A stretch of DNA of 64,000 bases from Spodoptera frugiperda (GCF_023101765.2 NC_064218.1:6572001-6636000), one strand, 5' to 3'; numbered from the stretch's first letter, positions 12,570 through 24,297 are shown. A program made the numbers and translations. Notes: generated by a model from the letters alone, not told the origin.

Positions 12570-13175
12570 AATCGATACCACTAATATCGATACAAGTATT
12601 TATATCGATAAGTTAAAAACGCTTTGAGGTTATGACGACCATCGACATAAGATGGATTGAGTGGGAAGTAGCATCGTATTTTAAAGCTCGCGTGTTGTGA
12701 ACAAGCGTGGCGAAACGAATCTTCGCATACTATGTTACTGGGTAACAAACATGTGACCTAAAAACGTATAGATAATCGATTACTTCCAAATTTTAATCGA
12801 TTAATTTCTAACCTAAATCTTCAAATCCATCCCATGCAAGTAATACACAGGTTTAACATTCAACATGACATCTTACATCTAAATTAGTTGCTTCGTAGTT
12901 AGTTGTAGTTCCGAAGTAAATCCTATTGAGACTATTAAACTCAATAGTAACTGTCAAAGTCACAATCATGTCTACAGCACCCCAAGAGTAAGTTATGTAG
13001 TTATCAAAGATGTAATTAAACAATTAATCGATTGTATCGATATCATTTATTGACTCGATAAAATGGAAATCAATCGATTAATCGTTACGGTACTGGAGTT
13101 TAAGATGAATATCATTTGATGATTAATCGGTAAGGTGGAATTCAATCGATTATTCATTACTGAAGTAGTAAATCG
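12570..13175. promoter_or_regulatory. Cluster of ATCGAT motifs
   Basis: About ten ATCGAT sites fall in 600 bases, including a full TATCGATA at 12603-12610. The clustering is observed directly; DREF or cut-type homeodomain binding is only a possible explanation, and no promoter was identified here. Confidence 0.35.
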
Positions 13176-13186
13176 ATCTACAAAAC

Positions 13187-13340
13187 GTACACTTGGGACA
13201 CAGGTGCTCAGTGGCTCTCCCATCGACAGGGATGAGTAATCTTGTTTGTTTGTCGTGCACAGCCGTCTTTAGACCTTTGCATGTATCACATTCTGTAAGT
13301 AAAGCGTGGGGTGCGGTGTTAGTTCGGGCAAACAGAGGGA
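13187..13340 (-). other. Cysteine-containing open segment, possible exon
   Basis: Minus-strand reading frame with an AG site (TTACTTACAG) at its left border and several GT donors after a cysteine pair (HLCPKC). The translation ECDTCKG... followed by ...EHLCPKC has paired cysteines like a small extracellular or zinc-binding patch. It sits between the two membrane exons at 14.5 and 9.5 kb, but its phase fits the upstream exon only if a weak acceptor (TCTAAAG) is used. It also borders an inverted duplication (13345-13605), so a repeat origin is equally likely. Confidence 0.15.
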
Positions 13341-13344
13341 ATGA

Positions 13345-13605
13345 GGGCTTTGTTGACGGGACAAAATCGTGTGTTATCCTTGGTAATATTATAAGAACAT
13401 TTGACATCAGTTTTGAAATGTTTTTTTATGGAATAGCAGGCAAACTAGTAGCAGTATCACCTGATGGTAAGCCCATGGATAGTATGGACATCCGCAACAA
13501 CAGAGTAGTTACATGTTGAATGTCGTACTGGTTCAGAAGTACTGCTGGTGACAAGTTTACCAAGAGTAAGACACGATTTTGTCCCAACAACGAGCAGCCC
13601 ACTGT
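13345..13605. repeat. Diverged inverted duplication
   Basis: The plus strand at 13348-13396 (GACGGGACAAAATCGTGTGT) resembles the reverse complement of 13556-13605 (AGACACGATTTTGTCCCAAC) over about 45 bases. The bases between contain TATCACCTGATGGTAAGCCC, a dispersed-repeat motif. Confidence 0.55.
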
Positions 13606-13788
13606 CTGCCTTCACTGTTGGCTCGGCTGTGTGTATACGAACATGTTTTTACCTTAGTCCTGGTCGGATTAGTTGAAGTTAAAGGCGCGTAATATGTTCC
13701 ATTAATTTTATAGAAGTCGCTCTGCAAAAGAAGAAATTTGACCTGAATACACTTTGTTTGTTTCGGGTCAATGACAATGTTGAATCCA

Positions 13789-13944
13789 GTGCCCTTAGTA
13801 CGAGTTTGCTTTACGTGACGAAAACGAAACAAGAGCATGTTCGGCGCTCTGATTGGCCGGCACGATTGAACCAACCAATCAGAGCGCCGAACGCGCTCTC
13901 GTTTTATTTTCGTTCAACGTAAAGCAGACTCGAAATAAGGGTAC
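13789..13944. mobile_element. Family B palindromic MITE
   Basis: GCCCTTAGTACGAGTTTGCT at the left mirrors GACTCGAAATAAGGGTAC at the right. CGGCGCTCTGATTGG and CCAATCAGAGCGCCG form the inner arms. Confidence 0.85.
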
Positions 13945-14539
13945 AGTTCGAGACTCAATGGTCTTACGGAGAACTTGAACTCGCGTAGACGTGTTATGTG
14001 ATGTTCATCTTGACACAATCTGAATAGTTATAGCTAATACTCGTTACTTTAAACACACAACAACGAAATGTATAACCAAATATTTGTTCGAATACTTTTG
14101 AATATTTGGCAGTTATTTAATACCTAGTTACGTAATGCATTTCTTTAGTTAGTCAGAAAGCATTTAGGAATTTCGTTGCTTTTTCTTCTGTATTTGTAGT
14201 TTTATTATAGTTTTATTCTTTTTTAATTTAGCTGCAGAGTTTTCTAGAAGATTTGATATCAACAGCCGTGTCAACCAGTTCATGCAGAAACTCGTGGCTT
14301 CCAGAGAAGTGTTATAGTGGTTTAGTCTTGTTAGTATTGTGCAGACCTATATTTATATCTTTCAAATATAACATTTTATATTTTGAAGCCAAAAAGGCTC
14401 CCTGTCAAAATTGACGTAATCATTTGCACCTTAATTTAAACATAACGTATCCTAGATTTTAGACAGTTTCAAATGTCTTTGGATCTTATAACCATCCCAA
14501 TAAAGTTTAAACTTGCCAAAAAAGAAAAGTAACTAACCT

Positions 14540-14778
14540 CTTGATAGAAGACTCGTTTGGAGCTGTAGGTGAGGTTGTACTGCTGGTCTGCTACCATGAG
14601 CAGGATGGTGAAAGGCAGAAGGAATGCTGCTGCAGCGAGGAAGGCGATGCAACGTCCTAACCGCATCATACTGACGTTTCTACGACCTACCGCCATATTA
14701 GAACTAGGTAACAATGTGAGTGATTCCAATCGTTTTAGCGAAATTCATTTGTTTCTTCTGGAGTTCACTGCGATATCT
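14540..14778 (-). CDS. Probable first coding exon of a membrane protein (gene incomplete)
   Basis: The minus strand shows an acceptor (poly-T tract then TTACAG) at 14779, then 5' UTR and an ATG at about 14695. The open frame runs to a strong donor, GAG|GTTAGT, at 14540. The 53 residues include a long hydrophobic segment (about residues 17-35, CIAFLAAAAFLLPFTILLM) preceded by basic residues, so a signal anchor or first membrane helix is likely. It is followed by a possible N-glycosylation site (NLT). The upstream acceptor implies a non-coding first exon at higher coordinates. Downstream exons were not established; 9400-9608 on the same strand is a candidate last exon. I do not recognise the family. 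Confidence 0.55.
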
Positions 14779-15277
14779 GTAACAAAAAAAAACCGGATTA
14801 GATAATGTGTCTTGTGTAAATATCTGGTAGAGATTTTTGGAGACATGAGATTTATAAGGATATGTTATGGCTTCTTACTATCATGGGGTAGATGAAAATA
14901 ACAAAATGATATTTTCTTAAACAAGAGCAGAGATTACAAATTGTAAAAAAATATATTTTATAATGAATATGTTAAGACATTCACCGAACTCTACTTAGGC
15001 AATAGGTGATACGTCTTTTGTCGTACTTTGGACGTTCGTTTGGCGTACTCTAGACGCGGACCCGAAACTTGCTCTATTGCAATGTTAAGTTAAATAAATA
15101 CAAATGTAACATTACATAGTACAGGCACAATTTCAATAAAACAGTGTGATTTCGCAGTATTTTACAGTGCGATTTACTTTTTTGATGACTCAAAAAAAAA
15201 GTTAGCACTTGTAGTCACGAACACACGTCGGAAAATGTAAAAAGTAAATTAACCACGAAGTGTTAAGTAAAAATTAC

Positions 15278-15390
15278 CTATTTTAAATTCGAAGCGCACG
15301 CGACTCGATATGAATTCGATTATTAATCGATACTAATCGATCACTATCTCGATTCGTGTCAAAGTTTAGATAATAATAATCGATAGACAG
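15278..15390 (-). promoter_or_regulatory. Candidate promoter and non-coding first exon for the 14.5-kb membrane exon
   Basis: Three ATCGAT sites lie within about 70 bases (about 15328-15385), roughly 600 bases upstream of the coding exon on the minus strand. A possible donor (AATAG|GTAATT) follows near 15278. TATCGATA-type sites are bound by DREF in insects and mark many constitutive promoters. The sequence motifs are seen; the promoter role is inferred. Confidence 0.25.
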
Positions 15391-16127
15391 TAAACACGGT
15401 ACGGAAACTACATTTTATCGTCTGTCGTTAAAATTGTGTGTTTAACATCGTTTGTTAGGTAATTTGTTATCGTTTTCTAATCTTTGAAGAATAATGATTT
15501 ATGTGTTTTTGAAGACGAAGGTAAATAGGTAGGTAGCTCTATGCTGTACACATAACACGAACGTACGAAAGGCTAGGTACTTAAGCTGGTGGCAGATCAA
15601 GAATAAACAAACCTACCTAGTTTAGCTAACATAGCCGATGCAGTATTCTATAGTCACATAAGAAGTTTTTTTTAAATATTTTAAGCCTTTTACATAAGTA
15701 GTTAGTTCGCATAATTTGCGGTCGACACACAAGTATGGAAAACTGCTTCTGAACTGAACTAATTAGTTTAGCTCTTGACCTGTAATCAGCAGGCAGATGT
15801 GTTTATTATTTCCAATGTAAAATCCACCTTCGCTGTCTCATGTACGAATAGAGAGTGAACATACAGTGAACATAATTCCAAATGTGTGAGTGGAAGCAGC
15901 GAGCTATCACTGACCACTGATATTGGGGAAAAAAACGCTAAGAGCCTTTATAATACTTGCCCGTACCGGAACCCGAGACCCCTCGCTTGGCAATTACATA
16001 CATAAGTAGCTACTCGACCTACAACGCTGCAGTCGATCTCTACAGTAAAAAGTCTATTACATCGAGTTCAAGCATCTTTTGGCTTCAAAAACACAAACGG
16101 TAAGTAAACACTACACATCACATCAAC

Positions 16128-16310
16128 AGCCTATAAGTGGCCACTGCTGACCAAAGGCCTCTTCTCACACGGAGAAGGTTTGAGTATTAATCACCACGCT
16201 TGCTCAATGCTGGTTGGCGATTTCAAACTTATAGTTAGAAATTATAAGCCCAAGGTATCCTCATAATGTTTTCCTTCACCGTTTATGTGACATCGTGGTT
16301 TCTAAATAAT
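16128..16310 (+). repeat. Family F fragment
   Basis: GTGGCCACTGCTGACCAAAG, GAAGGTTTGAGTATTAATCA and TGTTTTCCTTCACCGTTTAT, matching the right-hand copy at 11.6 kb. Confidence 0.8.
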
Positions 16311-16320
16311 CTTAGATAGT

Positions 16321-16452
16321 ACATATAACTGGGAAAAAGTCACATTGTTACTTGCTGATGGTAGATTTCGAACCTCATATATAAGAAGCGGGCGTCTTAA
16401 ACCCTCGGTTTACCACATATAACTCGGAAAAAGTCACATTGGTACTTGTCGT
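16321..16452 (+). repeat. Direct repeat pair downstream of family F
   Basis: ACATATAACTGGGAAAAAGT (16321) recurs as ACATATAACTCGGAAAAAGT (16416). The piece between has GAAGCGGGCGTCTTAAACCC, typical of the same dispersed family. Confidence 0.7.
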
Positions 16453-18059
16453 TAAAGTCAACACTAAACACACACCAAGGACATCTATTTGAACGGACCA
16501 AACTGACCAATTATCACGTCCTTACAAAAACATTAATGTCACATTACTATTTCATATTTACACACTAAAAACCACATGCCTATGTATCTTTAGTAGGTAT
16601 ATAGGTACTTATGTATGTAGGAATATTTTGAGGGACTTGTGTTATTTACCAAGACATCAAGTGACTCATGTTAGTACTTGGTAATGCCGATAATTTATTG
16701 TTAGTTTTGGTGATGGTGTGTTGTAAACAGCCCTATTAGAGGAACTAATTAATGATACCCTAAATAAACTAGGTAAGTATTAAAATATTCCAGTCAAATT
16801 CACTTTTTAAGTAGTGGTTTCTTTTGTTAGAAGGTTAGATAGAAAATAGAAATGTATAAGACAAAATTGTACCATAAAATATTTTATTTACTATAGTTAT
16901 AGATGAATACCTGCATCTAACAATATAATTAGAGATAGGTATGTGCTAATGCAGTGTTTCATTGACAGTAGACATGTGGGTGAGCCAAATAAAACTGTTA
17001 CAGTTCTAAATTTAGATAATCACCACGGATGTTGGTCATTGAATAAGTACCGCACTTTTCATTATGAAGCGGCCATGTTGCTCCTTATGTCACGTGTAGT
17101 GTAGGTAATGTCAAAATCGGTCAGGATACGGAGTCCACATTCAAATTAAATGGAACAATAGATAAACTATTGTTGTCACTTACCATTCATAAAAAAAAAA
17201 CAATAAAACATTATTAATTCTACATTATAAGTTAATATTTGAATTTCGAACCGATTTCAATTTGTAAATTGGTAGCTGACGTTGTAACATCAAGTCCTGT
17301 CATTAGTAAAATTAACTTTACAGTAGTGAAAATAGGGTTACAAATAAGAATCAATTTAATTCCATTTTTAGAAACTTCATAAAATATTTGTTAGGCAAAT
17401 ATAGTAACTGTTTGAACTATCGGAAAGATCAATATTAGAATTTCCATTCTTAATTGTTAGGTTAGGTTAGTACTTACAATACTTTTTTTTTTTTGTGACT
17501 TTTTAACGTTTGACGATATACAGCTGATTTTATTAATGGTAACATTTTCCTAATCTGTTTTTTACCTATTTTTGACAAGTTTATTAAAAGACAATCAGTA
17601 ATAGTCATTAATATCTAGGTACTTATTCAAAAAGGCACCGAAAAATTCTATTCCATTTTCGCTCATCCGAACCGCAGCCAAAATTCAAATTTGACAAACA
17701 ATAAACTGACCTTCGTAGCGCAGACTCTGCACTTATTTGATCTTTTTTCCCATTAGACAGTATGACGGGGCAGTATCTTTGTCCATCTATATTGTGCGCT
17801 AATGTCGGCCAAATCATCTCGTAATAATATGACTACATTTCGCACAAAAAATACATAAAAAGGCTCTTAAAAGCATAACAGGATTGCCATGATTTATGAC
17901 ATTCAACTTAATGATGTTCTCGGCGGCTTATTTTATTTTTTAATTTTACTTCTGGACAGGTTCTAAATGCGTTATATTGTTCTGCCGACGTGTTTATAAT
18001 GAGACATGGATTTATTGGTATTAAGGTTTGATGAAGATTTAGTTTTAGTGAAATCACTA

Positions 18060-18182
18060 ACATTAGAACTTAAGACGGGATATTTACCATGTTTATTAAT
18101 GTCTATGAGTTTCCAATATTTCGGCACTGTTGCAAGCGCCATGATCACGGATGAACTGATAAATATCCCGTCATTCTAATGT
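18060..18182. mobile_element. MITE I
   Basis: CATTAGAACTTAAGACGGGA at the left mirrors ATCCCGTCATTCTAATG at the right. The core CAATATTTCGGCACTGTTGC is shared with the 23.6-kb copy. Confidence 0.85.
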
Positions 18183-18884
18183 AAGTGTTAGTGACCATGT
18201 CAGTTGAAAAACTTATATTAGTGAAATCAGTTTTTAACCGACTTTCCAAAAAGAGGTGGTTCTCAATTCGGCTGGTATGGGTATACAGGGTTAAAGGGTA
18301 AGTCGACCTAAATCCTTTAAGATGTGATAGTTTACATCATTCCTGACTGATTTGACCATGGGACCCCATATCCCAAACTTAACCGTTTTCAAATTATCGG
18401 CATTTTAACTTTTTTGATAAAATTTCCCATTTTTTTGGCTATTTCTCCCTTGTTTTGTCTTTGGTGGCTAAATTTTGTTTTGTTTTTGCTTTTTTGTAGT
18501 AGATTAGTTGCTTTATTATTTAGAAAACTAAAACTGTAAATAACTGTACCAACTGAGTCGTAGCAGACGATCGAATGTTAAAAAAGTAAATAAATTTGTG
18601 GTAAGTTGTTTTTCTTTGTAAGATACTGTTCTGCAAATGTGCGTTAAAATATCTACAATTCTTCAGCTTTCTGATAAGGTATAACATGATAGATATAGAT
18701 AATTTTTTTGTTTTAGTTCCAAAACATCGTATGAATTTACACCTACATTAGGTTTTAATAACCGACTCATACTTGGCGATATTTCAGATTTTTTCAAATT
18801 TAACTTGACCTAAAGACCTAACAAAATGCCAAATGGTTCAAGTCACTACAGAACCATTGGAAGTGGTCTAGGTTTTTGATGGAG

Positions 18885-19090
18885 AAAGTCATCCAATGAC
18901 TTCTCCCACCTAAAAATAGCGAGGGAGTGTCAGACTCTTACTGACTCAAAACCACCCTGTTCCTTGTCCTGAAATTTTCGTATTTTAGATAAGTAACCCG
19001 TAGATCTCGCAGCTCCAGATCAGGCATTTCAGCCCTACTGGGCCCCATCTGTGGTGGTCTGATGGCTCTTTGAGGCGCACACATAAAAAT
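18885..19090 (-). mobile_element. Family A LINE tail (left arm of the palindrome)
   Basis: In its own sense the copy ends in the shared tail ATTGGATGACTTTCTCC and T/A-rich DNA. It is diverged around 18965-19010 but clear again at CGCAGCTCC to GAGGCGC. Confidence 0.75.
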
Positions 19091-19254
19091 CCATAGGGGT
19101 CAGGTCTGAACTTCTAGCTGGCCACGGTACAGGTCCGCCTCTCCCGATCCACTTATTGGGATAATTAGTGTCCAGTGTGGGCCTGCGGACGGCGAGCAAG
19201 GGTAGCTCACCGTCCGAACAGAACCAGACCCGTGTGTGCGACGCGTAGCGTTCC

Positions 19255-19482
19255 GCGCGCGCCTCAAAGAGCCATCAGACCACCACAGATGGAGCCCAGT
19301 AGGGCTGATGCCTGATCCGGAGCTGCGGACTACCTAGCGGGTTTACCGGGGCTCCGGCTCGAAAAGCAGGAGAAGGAACAGGGTGGTTTTTAGTCAGTAA
19401 GAGTCTGACACTCCCTCTCGCCTCGCCCAAGGTGGGAGAAATCATTGGATGATTTTCTCCACTCTGAAAAAGCCACTCCCTG
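19255..19482 (+). mobile_element. Family A LINE tail (right arm of the palindrome)
   Basis: The longest clean copy of the family. It runs from CGCGCGCCTCAAAGAGCC through GCTGCGGACTACCTAGCGGG and GGTTTTTAGTCAGTAAGAGT to the common 3' end ATTGGATGATTTTCTCC. Confidence 0.8.
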
Positions 19483-20991
19483 ACACTCCTTCTGAAGTGA
19501 AGTGAACCAGTTTGTTTTATTTTGTTATCTGACTCAAGTTAAATTTGAAGTTTAAATATCGATATTCTTATTACTACCTTGTAATACTTCATCGATATTT
19601 TGGCAAAAATTCAAATTATTCCCTATCATGTTATACCTTATCAGAAAGCTGAAGAATTGTAGATATTTTAACGTACATTTGCAGAACAGTTGTCATAGAC
19701 TTTTTTTTAAATATCTTACAAAGAAAAACAACTTACCACAAATTTATTTACTTTTTTTAACATTCGATCGTCTGCTACGACTCAGTTGGTACAGTTATTT
19801 ACAGTTTTAGTTTTCTAAATAATAAAGCAACTAATCTACTACAAAAAAGCAAAAACAAAACAAAATTTATCCACAAAAAATGAAAAATTTAGAAATAGCC
19901 AAAAAATGGGAAATTTTATCAAAAAATGCAAATGCCGATAATTTGAAAACGGTTAAGTTTGGGATATCGGGGTCCCATGCGTCAAATCAGTCAGGAATGA
20001 TGTAAACTATCACGTCTTAAAGGATTTAGGTCGACTTACCCTTTAACCCTGTATACGGTATGGAAGCCGATGCCACAAGCCCATAGCAAAATATAACTTC
20101 CCGGTACTACTTATATTTACTTACATAGTACATAGCTACTAAGTTTTTTATATAATTTTGTTTAGTACCGTATTTGTGGCACCGACTTGTGAACTAACAG
20201 TTGGTAGAATCAGTACAATTAATAATACTTAGTTACTTTTTGTTTTTAGTTTAAGGCTTTTAGTTTACGGAAGTCTTTAGTTTTATTTTAGTTAATGGTA
20301 ACTTCACAGTTTGGAAACATAATGCCAGACTGTTAAGTAACTTAAAGAAAAATAAATGAGTTTTCAATAGAACTATATTTACTTAGCGTAGGTATAATGG
20401 AGTCTATAAACCATAGCATTAGATACGTACCACATTTAGTTAGGAGAGAAGGAAAACGAAGCCATAAAAGAAAGATACACATCTTCTTTAGCCCAAAACA
20501 ACGTATTTAACACTTCATAACACATCCAGTACTGCGAAAGGAATCCCAAACATATCCCTGGCATCCAATCCCAGTAATGGAATAAGAAAAGAAAAATCGT
20601 AAATGTTTATAACGTCGGAATTCCTATGTGATGTTGGGAAAAAAGTCCAAAAGAAACTTTGGAATAAGCAGTTTAATTTTTAAGGGATTATCCACCTTCT
20701 TGGCCGAGGAAAATTGGTTTGCTGTGAATCCACTCGGCCGTATCTTCTTATGACCTCTGCATTGTGTAGAAAATGACTTTGAAATTGCGACTCGATATTA
20801 CGTAAGGGTATGCCTTATAACTGCTGAATATCATTATAAGGGAGAGGCAATCGCCATTTTTATTGTCTCTTTCTCCTGAATGCAGTTTGAACTGGACCAT
20901 CTTAAAAATACATGAAATAATTCGAGATTGTGTTATTACGAATCCAAAATTTGCTTTACTTGACCCAAGAATGCAATACGACACAACTTTA

Positions 20992-21150
20992 TTTGACGGT
21001 GGAAAATCATCCAATGACTTCTCCCGCCTTGGGCGAGGTGAGAGGAAGTGTCACACTCTTACTGACTAAAAACCACCCCGTTCCTACTCATGCTTTTCGA
21101 GCCGGAGCCCCGGTAAACCCGCTAGGTAGTCCGCAGCTCCGGATAATACG
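20992..21150 (-). mobile_element. Family A LINE tail
   Basis: GGTGGAAAATCATCCAATGA to GTAGTCCGCAGCTCCGG on the plus strand. Confidence 0.8.
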
Positions 21151-21339
21151 ACCCCTCTGGCTCGGTGTCTGTGATCATTCAACTAACGAGGAAGTCAAAG
21201 TATAATCTTGTTTAAGTTAAGATAAGGCAAGAAACACAAGAAGACAGATGAGACAAGAGCTTTTACTCATAATCAGTTATAAAGTAAACATTTGCACGTG
21301 GTTATCACATGCACAGATACTATTTAGGACTTTAGGCCC

Positions 21340-21487
21340 TTTTTTGAGGGGGGGAAATCACCCAACGACTACTCCTTGGGCGAGATGAGAGAGAGTCAGT
21401 CTTATTGACTAAAAACCACCCCGTTCCTACACCTGCTTTTCGAACCGGAGCCCCGGTAACTCGCTAAACAGTCCGCAGCTCCGGGTC
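21340..21487 (-). mobile_element. Family A LINE tail
   Basis: TTTTTTGAGGGGGGGAAATC to CAGTCCGCAGCTCCGGG on the plus strand, about 190 bp from the preceding copy and in the same orientation. Confidence 0.8.
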
Positions 21488-22345
21488 GAGGACTTTAGAC
21501 CTTATAAGACAGACTAGCACGTGTTTCTTATCAAATAAATTAAAAAATATTAAGAAAGATAAAAATACTGGTTTATAACAATATTGCCGATGATTGCCAT
21601 TAGCATTTCAAATCGTTTTTAGAATACCTAAGATATTATTTAAGAAACACAAGGTTATATAATAATAAACACCAGGTGTTTTTTAAAAATAAAATCAAAT
21701 AATTCAAATTGTATTTTTATTTTACTTCTCTTAAAATAGATAACCAACTTCTATGACAACGTATTAATAGTAAAACCTGCTCATACGGCAGAAAATATTG
21801 ATTATACAATACAAAATAAAAATATCCTATTCTTATTATTTGGATAGGAATAACAGATGTTATTCATTTCGCATTTTTAATGTCAACATTTCGTATGCAC
21901 GTTCAAGAAGGTACTTATAGGACACACCATATCCACACACCAAAAAATTAATATTATAATTAGTTTGTTTTTGGATATGTATATTTCTCCCCTCCCGTTA
22001 ACAAGGAAACGTCACGTGACTGCAGCCTAACTAAAGCGATAATAATCATGAATTAAGTCTCCCTCAATTCTCCAAAGTTTCATGCATAAACCATTATGTT
22101 ATGTACTGACTTACTGACGAGCCCGTTGCGTGATCTAGTCGACTATTGTCGATACAATCTATTGCCTACTGCCTAGCAGTCGTGACATCTTGGAATAACA
22201 TTGCAAAGTAGGCTAAGTTTTACATAATATCATAACAATGTGCGTTTTATGTAAGGGTTGGGCCAAGGTGCAGCAGACAACGTAACGCTTTTCAATTCAT
22301 TATGTAGTAATAACTTCCCAGTTGTAGGTGAACTTAAAGTCTACA

Positions 22346-22496
22346 GTACCCTTAGTTCGAGTTTAATTTAAAGCAATCGAAACGATTGCGCGCTCGGTGA
22401 TCTGATTGGTTGAATTATTCGAGACGACTAATCAGAGCGCCGAGCGCGATTTATTTCGATTGCTTTAAACGTAAAGCAAACTCATACTAAGGGTAC
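22346..22496. mobile_element. Family B palindromic MITE
   Basis: GTACCCTTAGTTCGAGTTTA to AAACTCATACTAAGGGTAC, with inverted TCTGATTGG/TAATCAGAGCG inside. Confidence 0.85.
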
Positions 22497-22725
22497 TGAT
22501 ATCTATGCGGCTGATATAATAAAAAAAATCACAGTTACAAATCCCTGCAATACTTTGATAGACCTAAAAAGCAAATCAGAGACACCAGGATCCATTTGAC
22601 TGACATCTGACAAAAGCAATCAAACGTTTTACATAACATTATGTTTTCTCCGAATAGGAAAGATTTGTTCCACTGAAACTGATCAATAACTCCCTAGCAG
22701 ATCTATATGTCAGGGTGAGGTAAAT

Positions 22726-22820
22726 TTTCCGGAGTAAGTCAGTAAGAGTCTTGACACTCCCTGTCGCCTCGGCCAAGGCAGGAGCAGTAGTTGGATGATT
22801 TTTCCCCCCTCAAAAAAAAT
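22726..22820 (+). mobile_element. Family A LINE tail with 13-bp target duplication
   Basis: A short copy ending CCCCCCTCAAAAAAAAT is flanked by perfect GGGTGAGGTAAAT repeats at 22713-22725 and 22821-22833. Confidence 0.9.
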
Positions 22821-23205
22821 GGGTGAGGTAAATATTTACAGATGTTCTGGAAACGATATCTTCTAATCTAAAAATTAAAAGAGAAGAAGACTGTCCAGCT
22901 GTGGACAGAAACATTGTTGATGATGACGACAAAAATCAGATATGAAATAATTATAACAAAACACGACATGGTCTGTGTTGTGTTGACTCACTCGGAGAAA
23001 CCCAGTCATGTGTCTCATTTATCACCCGTGTATCCCTATCTGATGTTTTTCGAAACGTTTTATCAGATTTGTTTACAGTTTTAGAGTTTTTCTATTTCGG
23101 GTAAAGTTTCACAACACCTTTTGCCTTTAGACACAAGTTTTAAGCAATCAGCTCAAATTCGTGTTTATTATTGCATCTGGAAATCATTGAGGATACCTGT
23201 GACGC

Positions 23206-23342
23206 CGCCATAAGGAAAAGGGCGCATTTAATATTTTTGTCGAAATAAGTTTAAAAATACCAGCAGATGTGTCTTTTTTCACTGATTCCGAAACTCGATT
23301 TCGACATAAATCTTAGATGCGCCCTTTTTCCTTATAATGGCC
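23206..23342. mobile_element. MITE J
   Basis: GCCATAAGGAAAAGGGCGCA at the left mirrors ATGCGCCCTTTTTCCTTATA at the right. There is no coding content and only one copy in this window. Confidence 0.75.
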
Positions 23343-23574
23343 GTATGTTCTTGTGGCTGATTATAATGATGAAGTACTTTATTAGATTGTTCAGCGCTTA
23401 TAATAATGAAGTACTTTCAACGTTTCAACCCTGTCTCACCTAGCACGTAGTAAAGTAATGCAGCCAACGATAGAACACCTACAATCAACTTATTTATTCA
23501 CTGGACTCATTAAGTAGGTCCGACAGAACAACAAGTTAATCATATAAGTTTTTAAACTGACATGGTGATTAGTA

Positions 23575-23721
23575 ATATCATTAGAACTTAAAACGGGATA
23601 TGGGAACGAGAACTGGGCCCAGTTCATCCGTGATCATAGCGTTTGCAACAGTGCCGAAATATCGGAAACTCACAAAGACTAATAAACATAGTAAATATCC
23701 CGTTTTAAGTTCTAATGATAT
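23575..23721. mobile_element. MITE I, near-intact inverted ends
   Basis: ATATCATTAGAACTTAAAAC at the left mirrors GTTTTAAGTTCTAATGATAT at the right. The core GCAACAGTGCCGAAATAT is in reverse orientation to the copy at 18.1 kb. Confidence 0.85.
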
Positions 23722-24177
23722 AACAAGTGAATCAACCAATCACAACAGTTTCCATGTACCATCATCCATATAAAATACATGAAAGAACTGTTGTTATTCT
23801 AACAATTACACACAGGATGAATGTTTACGTAATCCAATTCGCTTTGCCCCCTCATACAGAATTCAGGCCGGCAAAATTACATGGGTTCGGAGAATGTACG
23901 GTTGTACGGGTGTGCGACCCAGGGAAATAAAGGTCTGGCAATTTAAAATGGCCGGTGTTATCAGACTCGATATTAGAAACTGGCGAAGCCAGATGAAGTA
24001 ATAGAATCGTGGATTGTTTAATTTCGACAGAAAGAGAGAAGAGCTTCAAGTTATACGATGAAAATCTTTGAAACTGGACTTTTAACTTACTTGACTGACT
24101 TATCAATAACTGTCTTTAATATAGTTTGGTAATTTAGGCAATCTTAGATTCTCAATTGAATGTGATTTATCTCTTGG

Positions 24178-24297
24178 TATACCGGAACGTGGGGAGGTTA
24201 TTGTTCAGCAGTGGACGTCTCTCGGCTGATGATGATGATACCGGAACGCACATCCACGCGAAACACAATGTGTTTTCTATTATATCTTATACAAAAT
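24178..24297 (+). repeat. Dispersed fragment pair
   Basis: TTCAGCAGTGGACGTCTCTC and GGCTGATGATGATGATA form a common moth repeat tail. The adjoining ACACAATGTGTTTTCTATTA is shared with 1019-1040 (ACACAATGTGTTTTCTATTG). Confidence 0.6.

Larger units (their letters stand above)
15391..18059. other. Gene-free stretch
   Basis: It holds family F (16128-16452) and a short GTTAGGTTAGGTTAG run at about 17456-17470, and otherwise no supported feature. A 64-codon minus frame at 17623-17817 lacks any coding signature. Confidence 0.55.
18281..20056. repeat. Large imperfect palindrome, arms of about 0.8-0.9 kb
   Basis: The left outer arm 18281-18692 matches the reverse complement of 19623-20056 with only scattered differences and small indels. 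Shared landmarks include GTATACAGGGTTAAAGGGTA, AAGTCGACCTAAATCCTTTA and ACTGAGTCGTAGCAGACGAT. The arms continue inward more loosely through two inverted family A LINE tails (18885-19090 and 19255-19482). A spacer of about 165 bp containing a CGGACGGCGAGC/CTCACCGTCCG hairpin separates them. Both arms join the LINE tail at the same point, so the arm including the LINE appears duplicated as a unit, unless the outer arms are independent insertions. Confidence 0.85.

Noticed and set aside
13193..13519. 108-codon plus-strand frame
   Set aside because: It crosses the inverted duplication and a dispersed-repeat motif (CACCTGATGGTAAG), has no splice context, and is opposed by a minus-strand frame of equal merit.
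13557..13874. 105-codon minus-strand frame
   Set aside because: Its N-terminal half is translated from a family B MITE.
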